This document shows, in pieces, positions 43,641-50,671 of a stretch of 64,000 nt of DNA. A program made the position numbers and the translations under genes. This DNA comes from Elusimicrobia bacterium GWB2_63_22 (GTDB taxonomy: Bacteria > Elusimicrobiota > Elusimicrobia > Elusimicrobiales > UBA9959): assembly GCA_001799735.1 (NCBI GenBank), contig MGUA01000009.1:1-64000 (forward strand), given 5' to 3'. Position 1 is the first letter of the stretch; every line of letters starts with the position of its first letter. The notes beneath the pieces were generated by a model. That model was not told where the DNA came from and made no database searches. It saw nothing but the letters and a program-made list of their open reading frames with translations.

Positions 43641-43660
43641 GGCCCAGACCGGTCTGGGCC
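43641..43660. repeat. Perfect 20-bp palindrome after the caspase operon
   Basis: GGCCCAGACC followed by its exact reverse complement, 43 bases after the stop. A near-copy (GGCCCAG, 6-base loop, CTGGGCC) is at 59548-59567. No T-run follows, so it is not a canonical terminator; it may mark an RNA 3' end. The rest of 43599-43808 holds only a weak GC stem with six Ts at about 43755-43777. Confidence 0.5.
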
Positions 43661-43808
43661 TAATAACCGCGCCCGCCTGGGCCCTGCGCCCCTGAACGCG
43701 GAGTGTATTCAATGTTACACTGTGTGTAAGGCGGCGGGATTTGTTTCATCCGGCCGCCCAGCCCGGGGGGGCTTTTTTGGTGGGGGCGCCGATTTGAAAA
43801 AGGGACGG

Positions 43809-44165
43809 ATGCCTAGAAAGATACTCGTAGCCGACGATGAGAAGGCGATGCTCAGCCTGTATTCCCGTCTTTTTTCGGGGACCGGTTACCGCCTGACCCT
43901 GGCCTCCAGTTTTGCCGAGGCCGCGGAGCTCATCACCAAAAATTCTTACGACCTGCTGGTGACGGACCTGACCTTCCCCGACGGGGTAGGCACGGAGCTG
44001 GTGAAAATCTTCAATGAGAAAAAAGCCGGGGCGAGAAGCCTGCTGGTGACCGGCTCCAATCCGGAGGACAGGCGGCTGGACCTGCCCTCTTCTTCCACTT
44101 ATTTCGAGAAGCCGTTCAAGGTGGACGCCTTCCTGGCGGCCGTGGAGCGGGCGCTGGCCGTCTGA
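43809..44165 (+). CDS. Stand-alone response-regulator receiver protein
   Basis: 118 residues, a single CheY-like domain. Acid pair VADDE near residue 8, phospho-acceptor Asp53 in LLVTDLTFPDG, conserved Thr/Ser at LLVTGS, and Lys in FEKPFK near residue 101. No output domain, so it must act by protein contact or as a phosphorelay intermediate; the hybrid kinase at 1859-3865, which lacks a working receiver of its own, is a possible partner. AGGGACGG precedes the ATG. The open frame upstream from 43602 is not supported. Confidence 0.88.
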   Translation: MPRKILVADDEKAMLSLYSRLFSGTGYRLTLASSFAEAAELITKNSYDLLVTDLTFPDGVGTELVKIFNEKKAGARSLLVTGSNPEDRRLDLPSSSTYFEKPFKVDAFLAAVERALAV

Positions 44166-44180
44166 GGCCTTGCGCCGCAA

Positions 44181-44208
44181 AAAAACCGCCGAGGTCCGGC
44201 GGTTTTTT
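44181..44208. terminator. Bidirectional terminator
   Basis: AAAAACCGCCG (44181-44191), loop AGGTC, CGGCGG (44197-44202) and T-run. It separates the receiver gene from the convergent gene ending at 44208. Confidence 0.85.
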
Positions 44209-44993
44209 TATGCCCCGCGGGTCGCCAGCAGGAGGCGGAACTCTTCCCTTTCCAGGTCCTCCAGCGAGTCGTACGGGAGGGCGGACAGGGGGCGGGACGC
44301 CAGCATGGCCAGCAGTCCCGTGTTCCTGGCCGCGCCCGGGGCGAAAGCGGCCGCCTCGGCGCAGAACAGGCGGAGATTTACCTGGCTCGAATAGGTCTTA
44401 TTGGCCTTCAGGCAGGAGAAATCGAAATCTTCCGGGGTCACGCGCAGCCGCCTGCCCTGCCGGTCCAGCAGCAGGTCCAGGCAGAAGGACATTTCCGAGC
44501 CCCGCACCTCCCGGTTCACTTCCTTGCTCTTGCCCATGCCTATCGGCAGCCCGGTGGCGGCCATTATACCCAGCCTGACCGCTTTTTCCCGGGAGGAAGG
44601 GCCCTCCGTGGTTTTAACCGAACGCAGGGTCTCCTGTTTTACCGGGGCGGCCGCGAGGACGGTGATGTCCCCGGGCGCCGCCTGCACGGCGGCCGCTCCG
44701 GACAGGGAGAATACGGCCGAGCCGCCGGCGAAGGAAACTGCCTTTACCTTCTCGGCCTCCGGCAGCGGTGGCTGGGGGCAGGGGAACCTCAGCGTCGCCA
44801 CGCCGAATTCGGCGCAGCGCGCCTCCAGCCCGGCGGCTGCGGCTTCTTCCAGGTCCCGGCCCAGCAGGCCCCAGCAGCGGCGCGCCGCTCCGGCGGCGGT
44901 GTCGCGGTCAAGGTTCAGGGCGGTGCTCAGAACCTGCGCCAGCACGGAAAATTCGGGGAGTTTTTCCCCTGCGGTTATTACCATAAAAGACAT
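44208..44993 (-). CDS. Hypothetical protein, 261 aa
   Basis: Not recognised. Soluble, no signal peptide. The first half is Ala-rich with VITAGEKLPEFSVLAQVLSTALNLDRDTAAGAARRCWGLL, hinting at a short ligand-binding or zinc-ribbon-free helical domain; the second half contains GIMAATGLPIGMGKSKEVNREV and a closing segment SLEDLEREEFRLLLATRGA. Its ATG lies 6 bases behind TAGAAT on the minus strand (45005-45000), so it appears leaderless. It is divergent from nfeD. Confidence 0.6.
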   Translation of the reverse strand: MSFMVITAGEKLPEFSVLAQVLSTALNLDRDTAAGAARRCWGLLGRDLEEAAAAGLEARCAEFGVATLRFPCPQPPLPEAEKVKAVSFAGGSAVFSLSGAAAVQAAPGDITVLAAAPVKQETLRSVKTTEGPSSREKAVRLGIMAATGLPIGMGKSKEVNREVRGSEMSFCLDLLLDRQGRRLRVTPEDFDFSCLKANKTYSSQVNLRLFCAEAAAFAPGAARNTGLLAMLASRPLSALPYDSLEDLEREEFRLLLATRGA

Positions 44994-44999
44994 GCTCCC

Positions 45000-45005
45000 A
45001 TTCTA
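45000..45005 (-). promoter_or_regulatory. -10 element, leaderless type
   Basis: TAGAAT on the minus strand (45005-45000), 6-base gap, ATG at 44993. Confidence 0.45.
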
Positions 45006-45089
45006 ACAAATCGCTGCCGCGCGGAAGGGGGGTTCCCCGGTCCGCCAAAATGTATAATGATAAAAGCGGTACCAAACTGGAGCGGACCT

Positions 45090-46436
45090 ATGAAAATAAA
45101 AACCATTTCCCTGCTGCTTTCGTTCTGCGCCTGCGCGGCCTACGCCGCCCCCGCCAAAAAGGCCGGCCCGGCGCGGGTCTACGAGGTGAAGTCGGTGCTG
45201 GTCGCGCCTTATTCGGGCGTGATCACGCCCGCCGCCGCCGAGTTCGTCTCGGACGCGGTGGACAAGGTTAACAAGGCCGGCGGCGCCGACCTGCTTGTTA
45301 TAGCGCTGGACACTCCCGGCGGCCTGGATTCCTCGATGCGCGAGATAATCAAGAAGATGCTGGCCTCCAAGAAGCCGGTAGCGGTGTACGTTTCGCCCCA
45401 GGGGGCGCGCGCGGCCTCCGCCGGGGTTTTTATCTCCATGGCGTCCCCGCTGGTGGCCATGGCGCCGGGCACCAATATCGGCGCGGCGCACCCGGTGGTG
45501 ATCGGCGGCCTGCCCGGCGGGATAGGCAAGGAAAAGGACAAGGCCGAGAAGAAAAAAGACCCGATGGACGAGAAGATGGTCAACGACGCCGCGGCCTACA
45601 TGAAGTCTATCACCGAGAAGACGGGCCGCAACGTGGACTGGGCCACCCGCGCGGTCACGAAGAGCGAGTCTATTTCCGCGGAAGAGGCCGTTAAGGAAGG
45701 CGTAGCCGATTTTATAGCCGCCGACATCAATGAGTTCCTGGTCAAGGCCGACGGGCGCAAGATAGGCGAGTTCGGCACCCTGCGCGCGGTGAAGCCGGCC
45801 GTGGATTATCTCCGGCAGACCCGCCGCCAGAAGTTCCTGGCCACCATAACCGACCCGAACATCGCCATGATACTGATGAGCCTGGGGGCGGCCGGGCTGT
45901 TCATAGAGCTCTATAATCCCGGGCTGATCCTGCCCGGAGTGGTGGGCGCGGTGTCGCTGGTGATGGCTTTCTATTCTTTCCAGACCCTTTCGGCCAACTT
46001 CGCCGGCGTAGCGCTGATCATGCTGGGCTTCGTGTTCTTCATCGTGGAGATCAAGGTGGTGAGCTACGGGCTGCTGACGCTGGCCGGGGCGGCGTCGGTG
46101 CTGATGGGCGGGCTGATGCTGTTCAACCAGCCTTCCATGGGGGGGCTTTCGATATCTATGAGCATGCTTCTTTCTACGGTGGTGGGTTTGATCGCGGTGG
46201 TGGCGGGCGTGGCGTTTATCGCGCTGCGCGCGCAGCTGCGCCGGGTGGTGACGGGGATAGAGAGTCTCGAGGGCCGCAAGGGCCTGGCCAAGACGGCGCT
46301 TGCGCCTAAGGGCACGGTGCTGGTGGAGGGGGAACTGTGGGAGGCCGAGAGCGTCTCCGGCGACATCCCCGCCGGCGCCGAAGTGATAGTCACCGCCGTG
46401 CAAGGCTTCAAGATCCGCGTCCGCATCTCAAAGTAA
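45090..46436 (+). CDS. nfeD: NfeD membrane-bound serine protease (ClpP class)
   Basis: 448 residues, the long NfeD1b architecture. A signal peptide (1-21) precedes a ClpP-like protease domain (about 30-235) with DTPGGLDSSMREIIKKML, the nucleophile Ser110 in GARAASAGVFISMASP, and APGTNIGAAHPV. Four membrane helices (about 250-365) and a C-terminal OB-fold NfeD domain (about 380-448; GTVLVEGELWEAESVSGDIPAGAEVIVTAVQGFKIRVRI) follow. Homologues cleave stomatin-like partners in the membrane; no stomatin gene is adjacent here. GGAGCG precedes the ATG; a TATAAT lies at 45053-45058. Confidence 0.9.
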   Translation: MKIKTISLLLSFCACAAYAAPAKKAGPARVYEVKSVLVAPYSGVITPAAAEFVSDAVDKVNKAGGADLLVIALDTPGGLDSSMREIIKKMLASKKPVAVYVSPQGARAASAGVFISMASPLVAMAPGTNIGAAHPVVIGGLPGGIGKEKDKAEKKKDPMDEKMVNDAAAYMKSITEKTGRNVDWATRAVTKSESISAEEAVKEGVADFIAADINEFLVKADGRKIGEFGTLRAVKPAVDYLRQTRRQKFLATITDPNIAMILMSLGAAGLFIELYNPGLILPGVVGAVSLVMAFYSFQTLSANFAGVALIMLGFVFFIVEIKVVSYGLLTLAGAASVLMGGLMLFNQPSMGGLSISMSMLLSTVVGLIAVVAGVAFIALRAQLRRVVTGIESLEGRKGLAKTALAPKGTVLVEGELWEAESVSGDIPAGAEVIVTAVQGFKIRVRISK

Positions 46437-46784
46437 CCTTTGCCGTCCAGGGCCGGCAGGGGCATGGGCCCGTCAGGCACGGCGTCGCGCACACCGTGCG
46501 CGCGCCTCGTCTCTCGCCCCTCGCGCTTATGCAAGCTCGGGGCTCCGAGACGGCCTTCCGAACCCATGCCCCTGCCGGCCCGGAAGTTGTCTCTCCTGTC
46601 GCTCGTCCCGCTATTATCACTCTTGCTGAAGACCGTCCGCGCCAGCCCCTTATCTATAATCATATAGTAGGGATTTGTAAAAGGACGCCAGTTGTGGCAT
46701 AATATTGGTTCGGCGCGTCTTATTTCGCCGAAGTTATTTATTTGTAAATACGATTTTCCGCTCTACTAATACGGAGGAACTACA
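46437..46784. other. Structured intergenic region between nfeD and clpC
   Basis: No gene seen in these 348 bases. A 19-bp perfect inverted repeat (46450-46468 with 46563-46581) encloses 94 bases that can fold further: GCGCAC-ACC-GTGCGC near 46486-46500 and CCGTC/GACGG (46470-46474/46549-46553). No T-run follows. Such a closed, GC-rich structure could be the 3' end of nfeD mRNA or a non-coding RNA; no known RNA family was recognised. The clpC promoter occupies the right part. Confidence 0.5.
46675..46703 (+). promoter_or_regulatory. clpC promoter
   Basis: TTGTAA (46675-46680), 17-base spacer, CATAAT (46698-46703). The leader is about 75 nt and begins with a 7-bp hairpin (TTCGGCG 46709-46715 / CGCCGAA 46726-46732). 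No CtsR heptad repeat or CIRCE element is recognisable. Confidence 0.6.
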
Positions 46785-49259
46785 ATGGGAACCAGGTTTA
46801 CCGACAGGGCTCAGCGCGTCATCCTTATAGCTCAGGAAGAGGCCAAGCGCCTTAACCACGACTACGTGGGCACCGAACATATTCTCCTCGGGCTCATCGC
46901 CCTTTCCGAGGGCGTGGCCAGCCAGGTGTTCCAGAACCTCGGCATAGACCTGCGCAAGGTCCGGGCCGAGATAGAAAAGATCGTGGGTACCGGCGACAAC
47001 ATGATGCTGCTGGGCGAAATACCCTTTACCCCGCGCGCCAAGAAGGTGCTCGAATACGCCGTGGAAGAGGCCCAGCACATGAGCCACTCCTACATCGGCA
47101 CCGAGCACATCCTGCTCGGCCTCATCCGCGAGGAGGAAGGCGTGGCCGCCCGCGTGCTTGAGAACCTCGGCCTCAAACTCGAGACCGTCCGCGAGGAAGT
47201 GCTCAACATCCTCGGCGAGATGGAACAGAAAGATTCTCCCAAAGAGTCTCAGACCCCGCCGGCCAAGGGCCACGCCCACTCCGCTGCCAAGGGCAAGACC
47301 AAGACCCCCATCCTCGACGAATTCGCGCGCGACATGACCCAGATGGCCAAGGAAGGCAAGCTGGACCCCGTTATCGGCCGCTCCAACGAGATAGACCGCC
47401 TGATCCAGGTGCTCGGCCGCCGCACCAAGAACAATCCCGTGCTCGTGGGCGAGCCCGGCGTGGGTAAGACCGCCATCGTGGAAGGCCTCGCCCAGAAGAT
47501 CGCCGCCGGCGAGATCTCCGACACGCTTATCGGCAAGCGCCTGCTCTCCCTGGACCTCGCGTCCATCGTGGCCGGCACCAAGTACCGCGGCGAATTCGAG
47601 CAGCGCCTCAAGGGCATCATCGAAGAGATCCGCAAGGCCAAGAGCAACATCATCATGTTCATCGACGAGCTGCACACGGTCATAGGCGCCGGCGCCGCCG
47701 AGGGCGCCATAGACGCCTCCAACATGCTCAAGCCCGCGCTCGCGCGCGGCGAGCTGCAGTGCGTGGGCGCCACCACCTTCGACGAATACCGCAAGCACAT
47801 CGAGCACGACCCCGCCCTGGAGCGCCGCTTCCAGATGGTCATCGTGGAGCCGCCCAGCGTGGGCGAGACCATCGAGATCCTCAAGGGGCTCCAGGAGAAG
47901 TACGAGAGCCACCACAAGTGCAAATATACCGAGGCGTCCATCTTCGCCGCGGCCCAGCTGTCCGACAAGTACATCACGGACCGCGCCCTGCCCGACAAGG
48001 CCATCGACCTGCTTGACGAGGCCGGCTCCCGCGCCCGCCTGAAGCTGTCCGTGGCGCCGCCGGAGTTCAAGGAGAAGGAAGCCGAGATAGAAGAGGCCTC
48101 CAAAGAGAAGAACGGCGCCATCTACGGCCAGGAGTATGAGAAGGCCGCCAAGCTGCGCGACCGCGAGAAGGAGCTGAAGAAAGCCCTCGAGGACGCCCGC
48201 AAAAAATGGCGCGAAGGCCGCGACAAGGTTTTCCCGGAAGTGACCGAAGAGGACATAGCCGGCATCGCCTCCAAGTGGACCGGCATCCCGGTCACCCGCA
48301 TGACGGAGACCGAGACCCAGAAGCTGCAGCACATGGAAGGCGAGCTGCATAAGCGCCTCATCGGCCAGGACGAGGCCGTCAAGATAGTTTCGCAGGCCAT
48401 AAAGCGCTCCCGCACCGGCATGAAGGACCCCAAGCGGCCCATCGGTAATTTCATCTTCCTCGGCCCCACCGGCGTGGGTAAGACGGAACTCGCCCGCGTG
48501 CTGGCGGACTTCCTGTTCGGCAACGAGGAGGCCATGGTCCGCATCGACATGAGCGAGTACATGGAGAAGTTCTCCGTGAGCCGCCTTATCGGCGCGCCTC
48601 CCGGCTACGTGGGTTACGAGGAAGGCGGCAAGCTTACCGAGATCGTGCGCCGCAAACCCTACTGCGTGGTGGTGCTCGACGAGATCGAGAAGGCCCATCC
48701 CGACGTGTTCAACATCCTGCTGCAGATCATGGACGAGGGCGTCCTGTCCGACAGCCTGGGCCACAAGGTCTCTTTCAAGAACACCATCCTCATCATGACC
48801 TCCAACGTCGGCGCCCGCCTGATCTCCAAGGGCAAGACGCTGGGCTTCATGCCCACCGAGGACAAGGAAAAAGATTACAAAGAGATGAAGGACACGGTGA
48901 TGGACGAGGTGAAGCGCGTCTTCAACCCCGAGTTCATCAACCGCATCGACGAGGTCATCGTGTTCAGGCCCCTCACCGAGGCCGACACCGAGAAGATCCT
49001 GGAGCTGAGCCTGGTGAAGGTGGCCAAGAAGCTCGAAGTGAAGGGCGTGAAGTTCGACATCACCCAGGCCGCCAAGACCTTCCTCGTCAAGAAGGGTTTC
49101 GACCCGAACTACGGCGCCCGCCCGCTGCTCCGCACCGTGCAGAAGTACCTGGAGGACCCGATGGCGGAGTTCCTGCTTAACAGCACGATGAAGCAGGGCG
49201 ACGTCCTGAAGGTGGACTATAAGGGCGAAGGCGACGCGCTCGAGCTTAAGGTCCAGTAA
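46785..49259 (+). CDS. clpC: ATP-dependent Clp protease ATPase ClpC
   Basis: 824 residues. Two Clp_N repeats (MGTRFTDRAQRVILIAQEEAKRLNHDYVGTEHILLGL, then FTPRAKKVLEYAVEEAQHMSHSYIGTEHILLGL); first AAA+ domain with Walker A GEPGVGKT (222-229); a UVR motif in the linker (YGQEYEKAAKLRDREKELKKAL), diagnostic of ClpC over ClpA/ClpB; second AAA+ domain with Walker A GPTGVGKT (560-567); and a C-terminal ClpB-D2-small domain. It unfolds proteins for ClpP. GGAGGAAC precedes the ATG. The usual partners ctsR, mcsA and mcsB are not next to it. Codon choice is strongly biased to GC-ending codons, suggesting high expression. Confidence 0.95.
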   Translation: MGTRFTDRAQRVILIAQEEAKRLNHDYVGTEHILLGLIALSEGVASQVFQNLGIDLRKVRAEIEKIVGTGDNMMLLGEIPFTPRAKKVLEYAVEEAQHMSHSYIGTEHILLGLIREEEGVAARVLENLGLKLETVREEVLNILGEMEQKDSPKESQTPPAKGHAHSAAKGKTKTPILDEFARDMTQMAKEGKLDPVIGRSNEIDRLIQVLGRRTKNNPVLVGEPGVGKTAIVEGLAQKIAAGEISDTLIGKRLLSLDLASIVAGTKYRGEFEQRLKGIIEEIRKAKSNIIMFIDELHTVIGAGAAEGAIDASNMLKPALARGELQCVGATTFDEYRKHIEHDPALERRFQMVIVEPPSVGETIEILKGLQEKYESHHKCKYTEASIFAAAQLSDKYITDRALPDKAIDLLDEAGSRARLKLSVAPPEFKEKEAEIEEASKEKNGAIYGQEYEKAAKLRDREKELKKALEDARKKWREGRDKVFPEVTEEDIAGIASKWTGIPVTRMTETETQKLQHMEGELHKRLIGQDEAVKIVSQAIKRSRTGMKDPKRPIGNFIFLGPTGVGKTELARVLADFLFGNEEAMVRIDMSEYMEKFSVSRLIGAPPGYVGYEEGGKLTEIVRRKPYCVVVLDEIEKAHPDVFNILLQIMDEGVLSDSLGHKVSFKNTILIMTSNVGARLISKGKTLGFMPTEDKEKDYKEMKDTVMDEVKRVFNPEFINRIDEVIVFRPLTEADTEKILELSLVKVAKKLEVKGVKFDITQAAKTFLVKKGFDPNYGARPLLRTVQKYLEDPMAEFLLNSTMKQGDVLKVDYKGEGDALELKVQ

Positions 49260-49283
49260 ACCCGGCCGCCCCGGAGCCACAAC

Positions 49284-50330
49284 TTGCAGCAGCATCACGG
49301 CCAGATGAAGCACCGTACCGCCCCGCCGCCGGCCCAGAGGCCGGCGGGCGGCGCTTTTAGCCGCCTCGCAAAACGTTTCCTGGCGGCGCTGCTGATAACC
49401 GGCGCCGGCTATCTGCTCTACCGCGGGGCCCTCTGGCTGAAAGAAGGTTTTGAGCCCCAGCCCGAGCCGCGCAAGGTCGTCGAGCAGCCTATGCGGGACG
49501 GCGAGTGGCAGGAGATGGTGGCCGACCTGGAAAAGGTTTCCCGCGCCTACCGGGGCCGCGTCGGCGTCTACATAAAGGACCTGGAGACGGGCAGGACCTG
49601 GGAATACAACGCCGACCGGCTTTTTCCGTCGGCCAGCCTGATCAAGGTCCCTATCATGGCGGCGGTCTTTGAAAAAATGCGGCTCGGCGCGTTCACTCTG
49701 GACACGCAGATCAAACTGACCCGCCGGGAGCGCGTGGGCGGCTCGGGTTCGCTGAAGTGGGTGCGCGACGGCACCTCCCTCTCCGTGATGGAGATCATCT
49801 ACAAGATGATCACCGAGAGCGACAACACCGCCACCAGGATGCTGATAGATTACGTCGGCATGGACTACCTCTCCGTGGCTTTCCGCGAGCTGGACCTGGA
49901 ACATACGAATATTACGCAGGAGGGGATGAGCCTGAAGTCAGGCCGGGTGGCCCGGGAGAACTATACCACCGCGCGCGAGATGGCTTCCCTGCTGGAGCGG
50001 ATCTACGCGGGGGAGCTGGTGAACCGGGAATCCAGCGAGTTCATGCTGGACGTGATGAAGCATACCAAGAGCCGCAGCCGGCTGCGCCGCGGCCTGCCGC
50101 TGGGCTGGGAGATCGGCCACAAGACCGGCCTGCTGCGCAAGGCGTGCCACGACGTGGGCATAGTTTTCTCCCCGCGCGGCGACTACGTGATAGCGGTGCT
50201 GACGTCGGAAGTGCCCAGCTACTCCAGCGCCAAGATCTTTATTTCTAAAGTGGCCAAGCTGACCTACCACTACTACAAAGTGGACGCCGACTACGCGCAG
50301 ATCTCCCAGGGCGCTCCGGGGCCGGTCTGA
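49284..50330 (+). CDS. Membrane-anchored serine beta-lactamase-fold protein
   Basis: 348 residues from TTG (GGAG 8 bases upstream); an alternative ATG is at 49305. A transmembrane anchor (about residues 30-50) precedes a class A beta-lactamase/DD-peptidase fold with Ser118-Leu-Ile-Lys121, Ser179-Asp180-Asn181, and Lys280-Thr-Gly282. The omega-loop ExxLN motif with the deacylating Glu of class A enzymes is absent: the region reads HTNITQEGMSLKSGRVAREN. So it is more likely a peptidoglycan-related peptidase or penicillin-binding protein than a resistance enzyme. TGATG overlap couples it to the next gene. Confidence 0.85.
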   Translation: MQQHHGQMKHRTAPPPAQRPAGGAFSRLAKRFLAALLITGAGYLLYRGALWLKEGFEPQPEPRKVVEQPMRDGEWQEMVADLEKVSRAYRGRVGVYIKDLETGRTWEYNADRLFPSASLIKVPIMAAVFEKMRLGAFTLDTQIKLTRRERVGGSGSLKWVRDGTSLSVMEIIYKMITESDNTATRMLIDYVGMDYLSVAFRELDLEHTNITQEGMSLKSGRVARENYTTAREMASLLERIYAGELVNRESSEFMLDVMKHTKSRSRLRRGLPLGWEIGHKTGLLRKACHDVGIVFSPRGDYVIAVLTSEVPSYSSAKIFISKVAKLTYHYYKVDADYAQISQGAPGPV

Positions 50331-50671
50331 TGCAGCGGCCTCGCCCCTCGCGCAAGTTCACGCGCCTGGTGCTGGCGCTCCGGCTGGCCTGGCTGCTGCC
50401 GGTCACGCTGCTGGGGCTGCATTACTCTTTCAGGAACCTGCATGAGCTTTCACGCCAGATGTTCATGCACCACGACTCCTGGGCCTCGCTCGCGAACCCC
50501 CTGGTCGGCGCCGCGGCCGGCGGAGCGCTGCTGTTCTTTACCTGGCGGATATGGCGGAAGACCTGGCTGATAATGACGGACAGGCTTTACCCCGAGAAAG
50601 CGGCCCTCACCTGGCAAATAGTCTGGCTGATATTGCTGGTGATACTGCCCTACTGGATATACCGTGGATAA
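50330..50671 (+). CDS. Small three-helix membrane protein
   Basis: 113 residues, not recognised. A basic N-terminus (RPRPSRKFTR) and hydrophobic helices at about 12-32, 53-72 and 92-110; the middle has a His/Met-rich loop (FMHHDSWASLANP). The ATG overlaps the previous stop (TGATG) and the next gene begins inside its last codons, so it belongs to this operon. Function unknown. Confidence 0.6.
   Translation: MQRPRPSRKFTRLVLALRLAWLLPVTLLGLHYSFRNLHELSRQMFMHHDSWASLANPLVGAAAGGALLFFTWRIWRKTWLIMTDRLYPEKAALTWQIVWLILLVILPYWIYRG

Noticed and set aside
43602-43808. N-terminal extension of the receiver protein
   Set aside because: The extension covers the palindrome and a GC-rich hairpin region and has no domain character; the ATG at 43809 has a Shine-Dalgarno site and starts a standard receiver.
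46437-46640. 6S RNA, tmRNA or SRP RNA between nfeD and clpC
   Set aside because: None of the conserved sequence blocks of those RNAs was recognised; only the hairpin structure is supported.
46734-49904. Open frame of 1,056 codons on the minus strand opposite clpC
   Set aside because: The product is low-complexity, rich in Leu, Gly, Val and His and without domains. It exists because GC-rich third positions in clpC remove stop codons from the antisense frame.
49284-50330. Antibiotic-resistance beta-lactamase
   Set aside because: The class A omega-loop glutamate motif is missing and the gene lies in a housekeeping-like operon, so resistance is not supported.
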